This document shows positions 52,339 through 59,463 of a stretch of DNA of 64,000 bases, piece after piece. Source of the DNA: Desulfosarcina widdelii (GTDB lineage: Bacteria > Desulfobacterota > Desulfobacteria > Desulfobacterales > Desulfosarcinaceae); contig NZ_AP021875.1 of assembly GCF_009688965.1 (NCBI RefSeq), positions 4,030,001 to 4,094,000 on the forward strand. Direction: 5' to 3'. Numbering within the stretch: position 1 is the first letter of the stretch; every line of letters begins with the position of its first letter. A program made the translations under genes and the position numbers. The notes beneath the pieces were generated by a model. That model was not told the DNA's origin. It made no database searches and saw only the letters and a list, made by a program, of their open reading frames with translations.

Positions 52339-53829
52339 TCAAAGATCGTCCAGATCAGCAAACCGGTTCACCGCCGCACGGGCCTGGATCTCCCGCTGGA
52401 ACCGTCCCCGCCATCCCAACCGCTTCTGCTCCCGGGCGATGATGACCTTGAGCAGCGGTTTGAAAGCATACAGCCAGATGGAGGTCCACAAGCGGCCCTG
52501 GCTGCGGATGCGTTCGGAAGGATTCCACCAGCCCATGACCGCCTGGTTGTGGTACCAGAACAGGAACTGCAGCTCGTCGGAGGAGAGTCTACGGGTCTTT
52601 ACGTTGGCCCACATGCCGTTGTAGCGGGTATAGTCATCGGGATTGGTCACCAGTCCCTGGTCCAGCAGCTGCTGGCGGATGCCGGTTTTGGGATAGGGCG
52701 TGAGAATCTGGCAATAGGCGGTATCCGCGCCGGTGGATTTGAGGAATTTGTAATTCTCGACGATCTCCTCTTCGCCGTCATCGGGAAAACCGAAGATCAT
52801 CCCCCCCACGATCATGATGCCGTAACGGTGGCAGATCTCCACGGCCTTTTTCGAGGCGTCCAGGATGTCGCCTTTATTGGCCGCCGCCAGGTTTTTTTTG
52901 GAAGCGTTCTCCATTCCCAAAAAAATGGATTTGAAGCCGGCACGGGCCATTCGGGCCACCATTTTCTCGTTGCGGGACATGGTCACGCAGTCAGCTTGTA
53001 CAACGAAGAACAGGTTGCGGTAGTTGCGGGCGATGATGGCATCGCACAGCCGGATCACCCGCTCGGGGTCCAGCACTAGGTTGTCGTCGGAAACGAAAAT
53101 CCAGCGCACCTTGCGTTTGTAGTAGATGTCGTCGATGTCCGCCAGGATGCGTTCTAAGGGGAAGGGGCGAAAGGAGCGCCCGTACATGTGCCGGATGCTG
53201 CAGAAGTTGCAGTTGCGGGTGCACCCCCGGGAGGTCTCCATCACTTCCACGTTGCGGTTCATGATGTGGTAACCCCAGGTCAGGCGTCGTTGGTCGCGGA
53301 TGGGAAGCTTCAGCCGGGAAAGATCCAGCAGTTCCCCTTTGGGGTTGTGGACGAACCCGTTTTCTTTTTTAAAGGATAAGGAAGGGATGTCTGCCAGGCG
53401 GTCCTTGCCGTCCAGGGCGTTCACCAGTCGCCGGAAGACCTCTTCCCCTTCGCCGCGCACCATGTAGTCGATGTGCGGGGCATCTTCCGATTCGGCGATT
53501 TCTTCGGACATCAGTGTGGCGTGATAGCCGCCGATGGCGATCCTGGTCTCGGGCAGCAGTTGTTTGACCAGACGCATGATCTTGGCGCAGGTGGCATATT
53601 GCCAGGTCATTGCAGAAAGGCCCACCAGGTCCGGCCGGATGGCGGTGAGTATGCGCTCGAGATGCTTTCGCAGTCCCCAGCGCTTGCGGATCAGATCGAC
53701 CACATAAACCTCGTGTCCGTCGTCGATGTTGGCACCGATGCTGGCGATGCCCAGGTTGGGCATGTGAAATGCCGACTCGTGCATGATCACCGGCGCCACG
53801 TCAGGCATGGACATGAGCAGGATTTTCAT
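52339..53829 (-). CDS. B12-binding radical SAM protein
   Basis: This 496-residue protein has an N-terminal cobalamin-binding fold (about 1-140: MSMPDVAPVIMHESAF, PNLGIASIGANIDDGHEVYVVDL), then a radical SAM core with the 4Fe-4S motif CTRNCNFC (Cys-x3-Cys-x2-Cys). It continues to DDNLVLDPERVIRLCDAI and GGMIFGFPDDGEEEIVENYKFL, with a helical C-terminal extension. It is predicted to carry out a SAM- and cobalamin-dependent methylation or rearrangement. It is transcribed after the PlsC gene in the acyl-ACP cluster direction. Substrate unknown. Confidence 0.85.
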   Translation of the reverse strand: MKILLMSMPDVAPVIMHESAFHMPNLGIASIGANIDDGHEVYVVDLIRKRWGLRKHLERILTAIRPDLVGLSAMTWQYATCAKIMRLVKQLLPETRIAIGGYHATLMSEEIAESEDAPHIDYMVRGEGEEVFRRLVNALDGKDRLADIPSLSFKKENGFVHNPKGELLDLSRLKLPIRDQRRLTWGYHIMNRNVEVMETSRGCTRNCNFCSIRHMYGRSFRPFPLERILADIDDIYYKRKVRWIFVSDDNLVLDPERVIRLCDAIIARNYRNLFFVVQADCVTMSRNEKMVARMARAGFKSIFLGMENASKKNLAAANKGDILDASKKAVEICHRYGIMIVGGMIFGFPDDGEEEIVENYKFLKSTGADTAYCQILTPYPKTGIRQQLLDQGLVTNPDDYTRYNGMWANVKTRRLSSDELQFLFWYHNQAVMGWWNPSERIRSQGRLWTSIWLYAFKPLLKVIIAREQKRLGWRGRFQREIQARAAVNRFADLDDL

Positions 53830-53867
53830 TATCGCTCCAGGAATATTTGAGTTGATGCATTGGAATC

Positions 53868-53888
53868 ATCGCGGCTGGAAGCCGCTCC
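53868..53888. repeat. REP-like palindrome, copy 2
   Basis: ATCGCGGCTGGAAGCCGCTC, a single inverted unit in the gap between the radical SAM and PlsC genes. Confidence 0.6.
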
Positions 53889-53933
53889 AATGCCATCCGT
53901 TTGTCTCGAGCCCGATATCGCGAAGGGCATGCG

Positions 53934-54716
53934 TCAATCCTCCCGCGACCGGCGGGACGTGAGCAGGCCCCGAACATGGTCCATCAAGCCGGTCAGGGAA
54001 AACCCGGGATCATCGTATCGGGGCTGAATGCAATCCAAGTGCGCCACCCGGATGGTATTGGCCGTTCGGGTATCGAAGAGGAACCGGCCCGGTCGGAACA
54101 GCCGCGCCGTGTTTTCCAGATATAGCACATGAATGGGTGCCCTGCACAGCCTGGCGATTTTAAAGGCTCCCGTGTTCAGTGCACCGATCCGGCCATCGCG
54201 GCTGCGGGTGCCCTCGGGAAAAACGATCAGGTTGCCGCCGGCAGATAAAAAGGCCGGCATCTTTTCCATTGCTTCCAGCATGAGATCGGCCATCGCACCG
54301 CCGGCAGCGGAAGGGATATAGCCGGACAGCCGGAGCATACGGCCGTATAAAGGAATGTGAAACAGCCGATCTTTGGCGATAGTGGTGTGTCGCGGGAAAA
54401 AGGAGATGAGAAAGATCGGATCCAGGTAGGAGGCATGGTTGGCGACGATCACCGCTCCCCGGATGGTATTTACCTCGGAAGCCACCTGCCATTGGCAGGC
54501 CGGCGCCAGCAACCGCAGCAGAATAAAGAACCAGCGATAAAAACGGGCGTTGAGACGTTGGAAAGACTGGCTGACATCCCTGGAAAACAACCGTGCGAAC
54601 AGGTAAAAAGGTGCGAAAAGAAAAACGAAGCCGACGGTGTAGTAGCCCCACAGAATCAGAGTGACGATCAGATCCTTGAGAAAATGAAGCCAATTTTGTC
54701 GGGATGGATTCGTCAT
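53934..54716 (-). CDS. 1-acylglycerol-3-phosphate-type acyltransferase (PlsC family)
   Basis: The product is 260 residues. The HX4D motif is NHASYLDP, followed by FPEGTRSRDG (the EGTR substrate site). N-terminal hydrophobic segments (LIVTLILWGYYTVGFVFLFAPFY) anchor it to the inner membrane. Such enzymes transfer an acyl group from acyl-ACP or acyl-CoA to a lysophospholipid or other hydroxyl. Its place between a radical SAM gene and a ketosynthase points to a specialised lipid rather than general phospholipid synthesis. Confidence 0.88.
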   Translation of the reverse strand: MTNPSRQNWLHFLKDLIVTLILWGYYTVGFVFLFAPFYLFARLFSRDVSQSFQRLNARFYRWFFILLRLLAPACQWQVASEVNTIRGAVIVANHASYLDPIFLISFFPRHTTIAKDRLFHIPLYGRMLRLSGYIPSAAGGAMADLMLEAMEKMPAFLSAGGNLIVFPEGTRSRDGRIGALNTGAFKIARLCRAPIHVLYLENTARLFRPGRFLFDTRTANTIRVAHLDCIQPRYDDPGFSLTGLMDHVRGLLTSRRSRED

Positions 54717-54746
54717 TGTTGTAAAATGATGGTGAGCACTTCTATT

Positions 54747-54796
54747 GAGCGGCTTCCAGCCGCGATCATGTCGAAATCGCGGCTGGAAGCCGCTCC
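54747..54796. repeat. REP-like palindrome doublet, copy 3
   Basis: GAGCGGCTTCCAGCCGCGAT and ATCGCGGCTGGAAGCCGCTC face each other across a 10-base spacer, so the whole 50 bases are an inverted pair of the REP unit. It sits between PlsC and the ketosynthase genes. Confidence 0.7.
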
Positions 54797-54800
54797 TGCA

Positions 54801-56039
54801 TTATCCGGAAAATTTTTTGACGAACAGACAGGTGTTGACGCCGCCGAAGGCGAAATTCTGAATGGATGCAATATGAATCGGCGCTTCCATCAGCCGGGTG
54901 ACGTGATTGAGCATGGCGCACCGCTCGTCCACCGTCTCCAGGTTCAAAGTGGGGGCGATAAAGCCATCCGCCATCTGATACAGGGCGATCAGGGTTTCGA
55001 TGGCCCCGCAGGAGCCCATGGTGTGGCCCATGTAGCTTTTGAGGCCGCTGACGAAAGGACGGTTGCCGTACACGGCGGCAATGGACTGGGCCTCGGTGAC
55101 ATCCCCCATTTTGGTGGCCGTGGCGTGGGCGCTGATCCAGTCCACATCGGTGGCAGCAATGCGGGCATTGGCCAGGCCCTGCTCGATGGCCAGGGCAATG
55201 CCTTCCCGATTGGGCAGAATCAGATCCCCTCCGTTGTTGTAGCACGAAAAACCGATCACCTCTCCCAGAATCTTGGCGCCCCGCTTCTTGGCCGCATCCA
55301 GGTCTTCGAGCAGCACACAGCCGGCGCCCTCGCCGACCACCAGGCCGTCCCTTTTCTTGTCGAAGGGACGCGGGGTGAGCTGGGGGGTGTCGTTGAAATC
55401 CGTGGAACAGGCCAACAGGTTGTCGAACACCGCCACGGTAGTGGTGTCGTACTCGTCCGCTCCGCCGCAGAGCATGGCGTCCTGCAGTCCGTATTTGACC
55501 GCTTCGTAGCCGAAGCCGATGGACTGGCTGGAGGTGGTGCAGGCCGTGGAGGAGCTGATCACCCGCCCCCGGATGCCGAACATCTTGGTGATGTTCACCG
55601 CCGTGGTGTGAACCATGGACTTGAGGTAGTCCACGGCCCCGACATTGTGCAGCTTGGTATTGTCGTCGCTGAAAAAGGTGCGGTAAATGTCCCGCTGAAC
55701 CGTCGGGCTGCCGTGGGTGGAGCCGAAAGCCACCCCCAGGCGGCCGCTTTGGATGAAATCGTCGGACAGGCCTGACTGGGCCAGGGTCTCCTTGGCTACC
55801 TGACAGGCATAGTAGGCCACCGGCCCCATGGTCTTGCGGTCCCGGCGGACAAAATCGAATACCGGCGGATCGGACACGGTTCCGAAAACCTTGCAGTGGA
55901 TATGCGGTACCAGCAGGTCGTCATCCTTCATCCGGCGAACGCCGGAAAGCCCTTCGGTCAGGCTCCTGACAATGGCCTCCCGCGTACTTCCGATGGGGGT
56001 GATGGCGGCTCCGCCGGTAATGACGACTCTTCGTTCCAT
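54801..56039 (-). CDS. Beta-ketoacyl-ACP synthase, FabF-like
   Basis: The product is 412 residues. The catalytic triad is visible: Cys in STACTTSSQSIGFG (about residue 165), His in ISAHATATKMGD and His in SYMGHTMGSCGAIE. This is the elongating ketosynthase of fatty acid or polyketide synthesis, condensing malonyl-ACP with acyl-ACP. It is next to an ACP gene and lipid acyltransferase genes, not to other fab genes, so it probably serves a separate pathway. ATG 56039 was chosen over 56108, which would add a Pro-rich leader. Confidence 0.9.
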   Translation of the reverse strand: MERRVVITGGAAITPIGSTREAIVRSLTEGLSGVRRMKDDDLLVPHIHCKVFGTVSDPPVFDFVRRDRKTMGPVAYYACQVAKETLAQSGLSDDFIQSGRLGVAFGSTHGSPTVQRDIYRTFFSDDNTKLHNVGAVDYLKSMVHTTAVNITKMFGIRGRVISSSTACTTSSQSIGFGYEAVKYGLQDAMLCGGADEYDTTTVAVFDNLLACSTDFNDTPQLTPRPFDKKRDGLVVGEGAGCVLLEDLDAAKKRGAKILGEVIGFSCYNNGGDLILPNREGIALAIEQGLANARIAATDVDWISAHATATKMGDVTEAQSIAAVYGNRPFVSGLKSYMGHTMGSCGAIETLIALYQMADGFIAPTLNLETVDERCAMLNHVTRLMEAPIHIASIQNFAFGGVNTCLFVKKFSG

Positions 56040-56127
56040 AGGGGGTGTCGGGTAAATTGGTTTATTGGGTTGATTGCGTTGGTTGCGTTGGCCGAAGCCT
56101 GGCGGCAATGGACTGAAGGAAAAATCC

Positions 56128-56172
56128 GTCTTCAGTTTTCAGTCCTCAGTCTTCCGACCTCCGTCTTGCGTC
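56128..56172. repeat. Degenerate GA/CT-rich repeat tract, copy 3
   Basis: On the minus strand this reads CGGAGGTCGGAAGACTGAGG followed by ACTGAAAACTGAAGACGG. The first half codes for the final ACP residues (RRRSED), and the stop is inside the tract. Similar tracts are at 34374 and 39010. Confidence 0.5.
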
Positions 56173-56409
56173 CAACCCCACCACATAATCCACGATCTGG
56201 TTGATGGTACGGATCTCCATTGCCGCCTTTTTCTCGTCTCGGGACAACTGAGCGCCCAGCAGGATCTCGATCTCCCGCAGCAGTTCGATGGCGTCGATGC
56301 TGTCGAATTCGTGTACTTCCCGCAGGTCGTCTTCCAACCCTGGATTGTCGATCTCGAACTGATCGGCAAAAATGGCGATGATCGCCTTCTGGATCTCGTC
56401 GCGTGTCAT
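56146..56409 (-). CDS. Acyl carrier protein
   Basis: The product is 87 residues, acidic, with the phosphopantetheine Ser in EFDSIDAIELL (DSI variant of the DSL motif). It carries growing acyl chains as thioesters for the adjacent ketosynthase. The last six or so residues come from a GA-rich repeat tract. ATG 56409 is used; an earlier ATG at 56442 is also in frame. Its divergence from housekeeping AcpP suits a dedicated pathway. Confidence 0.85.
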   Translation of the reverse strand: MTRDEIQKAIIAIFADQFEIDNPGLEDDLREVHEFDSIDAIELLREIEILLGAQLSRDEKKAAMEIRTINQIVDYVVGLDARRRSED

Positions 56410-56435
56410 TGCGTTTCCATCCTGTCGCATATTCA

Positions 56436-56550
56436 ACCCCAACGTTGCAAAAGCCGGAGCGATTCAGAGCCAAGGCGCCAAGGGTGCCGCCGTAGTAATC
56501 TACTGCAATCCCTTGGCAACGACGGATCTGGATTGCTCCGGCTTTCCCGC
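56436..56550. repeat. Inverted-repeat element, ACCCCAACGTTGCA family, copy 2
   Basis: It begins ACCCCAACGTTGCAAAAGCC and GGAGCGATTCAGA, shared with the element at 30218 over 33 bases with one mismatch. The far end GGATTGCTCCGGCTTT is the inverted partner of AAAGCCGGAGCGATTC. Together with the next element it fills the 346-base gap between the ACP and LpxL-like genes, which holds no gene. Confidence 0.65.
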
Positions 56551-56555
56551 AAGGG

Positions 56556-56678
56556 TACCAACATGAGAAAATCATTGTTTTTCCAGCGACTCACATCTGG
56601 TGCATTCCTATAATGCCTGGCTGTTGTTTTTATTTGTCTATGTTTTTAAACAGGTACAATGATTTTCCCATGTTGGTA
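56556..56678. repeat. Inverted-repeat element with 23-base ends
   Basis: TACCAACATGAGAAAATCAT then TGT at 56556-56578 is matched in reverse at 56656-56678 with one mismatch. The inner 77 bases are AT-rich with no coding frame. Confidence 0.7.
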
Positions 56679-56755
56679 TGCAACTATGGGGTCAACAAGC
56701 CCTGCTCTCTACTACAAAACCGCCAGGAATTCAAAACAAAGGGGCAATGGTTGGC

Positions 56756-57634
56756 TCATTTGCCGATAAAGGGCTCGAAATGGTGCCATTGAAAAGGATG
56801 GCACCGGACGGTCTTTTCAAGCAGGTCGACATACTGCTGGGCGGCCCGGGCGACGGCCGTGTCACGCTCGGCACGATCGGCGGCATCGATGAAAATCGGC
56901 GTCGAGGCGCAGAAGTGATAGTGGCGTCCTCGGGTGCGCAGGGCGAAAAAAACGAAAATGGGGGCGCCGGAAGCCATGGCCAGCAGATAGGGCGCCGCAG
57001 GCAGATGTACGGGTTGCCCCAGAAATCGGACAGTGACCGTGCGCTGCTCGGCGTGCCAGATCCGATCACCGGTCAGTGACACCAGGCCGCCTTCCCGCAA
57101 AAAGCGGACGCTTTCCACAATATCCAGCGGCGACCCGCCGGATTCGTCCACGGCCACAATGCGGATGTCGCTTTTGCGGACGACCCGTTTTTGCATGGCT
57201 TCGATCTGCTCTTGCTGTTTTGCGCCCATATACAGCATCATTTTTAAATCCGGGAGGGTCTTTTTCAGCAGTCGTGCGGCCACTTCCCAGTTGCCCAAAT
57301 GGGACATGAGCAGCACCCCGCCGGAGCCCTTCATGGCATCGCGCAGCCGTTCCCAACCGTCGAAAGTGGTGGTCATCCCCCCACCCCGATCGGCCAGAAG
57401 CAGCCGGTCCCGAAAAACGTTGGTAAAATCCAGAAACTGCCTGAAGGTACACCAGAGATGAAACAGTTGTCCTCGCCGGGGAAAAAGGGCGCGGTAAAAA
57501 TCGATTCCCACGGCGACCCGACCGGGGAAAAAAAGAAAATACCCGGCTGCAATGCCGCCGGAAACCAGGGTAAAGAACCACGACCCGAAAAACCGGGTCA
57601 GCAGGGTAAGGATGCGGTAGAACAACAGCTTCAT
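56756..57634 (-). CDS. LpxL/HtrB-like lysophospholipid acyltransferase
   Basis: The product is 292 residues. The HX4E motif is SHLGNWE, the hallmark of late lipid A acyltransferases. The N-terminal hydrophobic part (FFGSWFFTLVSGGIAAGYFLFF) gives the membrane anchor. It may attach the acyl chain made by the neighbouring ketosynthase and ACP to a glycosylated lipid. The ATG overlaps the glycosyltransferase stop by 4 bases (ATGA). Confidence 0.88.
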   Translation of the reverse strand: MKLLFYRILTLLTRFFGSWFFTLVSGGIAAGYFLFFPGRVAVGIDFYRALFPRRGQLFHLWCTFRQFLDFTNVFRDRLLLADRGGGMTTTFDGWERLRDAMKGSGGVLLMSHLGNWEVAARLLKKTLPDLKMMLYMGAKQQEQIEAMQKRVVRKSDIRIVAVDESGGSPLDIVESVRFLREGGLVSLTGDRIWHAEQRTVTVRFLGQPVHLPAAPYLLAMASGAPIFVFFALRTRGRHYHFCASTPIFIDAADRAERDTAVARAAQQYVDLLEKTVRCHPFQWHHFEPFIGK

Positions 57635-58419
57635 AAGATTCTGTACGACGCTCCCTGGCCGCGACTCGACGTTTCGCGCCGGCTGCCGGTTCGCCAGAGC
57701 GCGGGGGTGAACACCCGTCGGGTGATGAGACGGCTGAAGGCCCCGAAATTGCGAAGGAAATCGACAAAGGGATGAAAATGGGAAATCCGGGGCAGGTCCG
57801 CGCCATATCGGGCGGAAATGGGCACCTCCACTACCCCGATTCCCTGCCAGGCCGCCCTTGCCAACACTTCCACTTCGAACTGGAAGCGACGGGAAACCAC
57901 TCCCAGATCGAGGGTTTCGGGAAGCGGATAAATCCGAAAGCCGCTCTGGGAGTCGGCCAGTTTCGGTCCACCGGAAATCCGCACCCAGAAGTTGGAAAAG
58001 GCCCGTCCCTTGCGGCTGGTCCAGGGGGCATCGGCCATCTCTCGCCGGCCCACGACAATGACGCGCTGGTTGATCGCCGCAGCCTCCGCCAGTCTGAGGG
58101 CGTCGGCAGGATCGTGCTGGCCGTCGGCGTCCATGGTGATGGCGTAATCGGCAATCTCCGAGGCACGCCCCATGCCGCTGATCAAAGCAGCGCCCTTGCC
58201 CCGGTTGACAGCATGCCGGATCACGTGCAGGCCGGCAACCGACTGCAACCGCTTGGCCGTGTCGTCCGTGGAGCCGTCGTCCACCACGAAGACCGGCCAG
58301 CCCAGCGCCAGGGTCTCCCTCGCCACCGCCGCCACCCGCCCACCGTGATTGTAGGTGGGAATAACCACTGCAAAACGGTAGTCACCCCACTTACCGGCGG
58401 ATCGCGCTTCTCCGGTCAT
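57631..58419 (-). CDS. Family 2 glycosyltransferase
   Basis: The product is 262 residues. GT2 signs are VVIPTYNHGG, VVDDGSTDDTA, MDADGQHDP (metal-binding Asp-x-Asp) and SQSGFRIYPLPE, as in dolichol-phosphate-type mannosyl or glucosyl transferases. Start ATG 58419 overlaps the TRL-like lipoprotein stop by 4 bases, so the two genes are translationally coupled. With the acyltransferase it fits glycolipid assembly. Confidence 0.88.
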   Translation of the reverse strand: MTGEARSAGKWGDYRFAVVIPTYNHGGRVAAVARETLALGWPVFVVDDGSTDDTAKRLQSVAGLHVIRHAVNRGKGAALISGMGRASEIADYAITMDADGQHDPADALRLAEAAAINQRVIVVGRREMADAPWTSRKGRAFSNFWVRISGGPKLADSQSGFRIYPLPETLDLGVVSRRFQFEVEVLARAAWQGIGVVEVPISARYGADLPRISHFHPFVDFLRNFGAFSRLITRRVFTPALWRTGSRRETSSRGQGASYRIL

Positions 58420-58820
58420 GGTGCCGCAGTCGTCTCGCACGGCTCTGAATCAATTTCCCCATGAAGAATGACTCGATGGGTTTTATAGATACCGAGAATG
58501 CTGAACACTTCCTGATCGGCAAAATAAAGCCGGGTCATACCGTTCTGCCGGGCGATGTCCCCCAGGGCATTGCTGTTTACCCGGGCGTACATGCCGAAAC
58601 CGGTGAAAGGCTCCTTGATCTCGATGGTGTGCTTGGAACCAGGCGGTTGCGCCGGCATGGGGGCGGCTTTCAGATCCCGGGTCAGGGGCAGCTTGACGCG
58701 GGTATAGACGATCCCCACCAGGGGGCCTGTGCCGCATCCGGCCAAACAGCCCATCAGAATCGTCGCCAGCAGCAGGAAACGAACCTTTGCCACGGTCAGT
58801 CGGATGGCATCAATCTCCAT
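58416..58820 (-). CDS. TRL-like lipoprotein, copy 1
   Basis: The product is 134 residues with a lipobox ending CLAGCG and the TRL-like pattern: GIVYTRVKLPLT near the N-terminus and ARQNGMTRLYFADQEVFSILGIYKTHRVILHG near the end. TRL-like proteins are small lipoproteins of unknown function. It overlaps the second TRL-like gene by 11 bases and the glycosyltransferase gene by 4. Adjacent duplicates suggest a heteromer; this is inference. Confidence 0.75.
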   Translation of the reverse strand: MEIDAIRLTVAKVRFLLLATILMGCLAGCGTGPLVGIVYTRVKLPLTRDLKAAPMPAQPPGSKHTIEIKEPFTGFGMYARVNSNALGDIARQNGMTRLYFADQEVFSILGIYKTHRVILHGEIDSEPCETTAAP

Positions 58821-59112
58821 AGACCACCACCCGCCAGCGGGTATAGAGGCCGAAGAGGACGTTGAAAACTTCCTGATCGGCGTGCCGCAGGGTCGTTATG
58901 CCGCCGTCGGCGGCTGCGGCCGCGTAGCTGGCGTCGCCCCAGGCAAACAGCCACAGTACGCTGCGGGCCTCGGCCACGCCTTTTTTCTCACCCAGCGTAG
59001 TCCTGTCCAGATCCACATCCAGCGGCGATTTGACATCCACATAGGCGCAGCCGGATAGCAGCATGAGGCCGACAACGATGAGGATGGCCATGAACGGTCG
59101 AATATTTCGCAT
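58810..59112 (-). CDS. TRL-like lipoprotein, copy 2
   Basis: The product is 100 residues with a short signal and lipobox (LMLLSGC), then YVDVKSPLDVDL and the TRL-like signature WGDASYAAAAADGGITTLRH plus a VVVYGD-type end. It resembles copy 1 in the last 40 residues. It is the first gene of the run TRL, TRL, GT2, LpxL-like. ATG 59112 is used because AGGG lies before it; longer starts would run through repeats. Confidence 0.75.
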   Translation of the reverse strand: MRNIRPFMAILIVVGLMLLSGCAYVDVKSPLDVDLDRTTLGEKKGVAEARSVLWLFAWGDASYAAAAADGGITTLRHADQEVFNVLFGLYTRWRVVVYGD

Positions 59113-59246
59113 GTTTTTCCCTTCATCCCTTAGGTTGTTTGTCCGGTTCCCACTCTTTTGTTTGAGAAACCATGCCATGCAGTTGGCGCTCCCACGCGGA
59201 GCATGGGAGCGAGACGTAACAAATGACGCACAAGGTCCAGGCTTCG

Positions 59247-59300
59247 TGGGAGCGGCTTCCAGCCGTGATAAAAAATGATCGCGGCTGGAAGCCGCTCCTA
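59247..59300. repeat. REP-like palindrome doublet, copy 4
   Basis: GAGCGGCTTCCAGCCGTGAT and GATCGCGGCTGGAAGCCGCT CC form an inverted pair. It lies in the gap between the DegV-like gene and the TRL genes. Confidence 0.65.
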
Positions 59301-59352
59301 CCTTTCCCTGCACCCTCGAGCGAAAAGTCTCATCCCCTGACGCCGTAAGGTT

Positions 59353-59463
59353 GTGTAAGAAGTGCGAGATCAAGGCTTGCGAGTCCCGAGGAGCGAGGTG
59401 TACCTGAACGTACTCCGCAGTGACGAGGGACGAAGCGTAACGCCGATATCGCGCTTCTTACAC
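59353..59463. repeat. Inverted-repeat element supplying the DegV-fusion stop
   Basis: Left arm GTGTAAGAAGTGCGAGATCA (59353 on) pairs with the right end CGATATCGCGCTTCTTACAC (59444-59463). The inner GTCCCGAGGAGCGAGGTGTA region recurs inverted as GTCCCTCGTCACTGCGG-like. The DegV-fusion stop (59458-59460) lies in the right arm. Confidence 0.75.
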
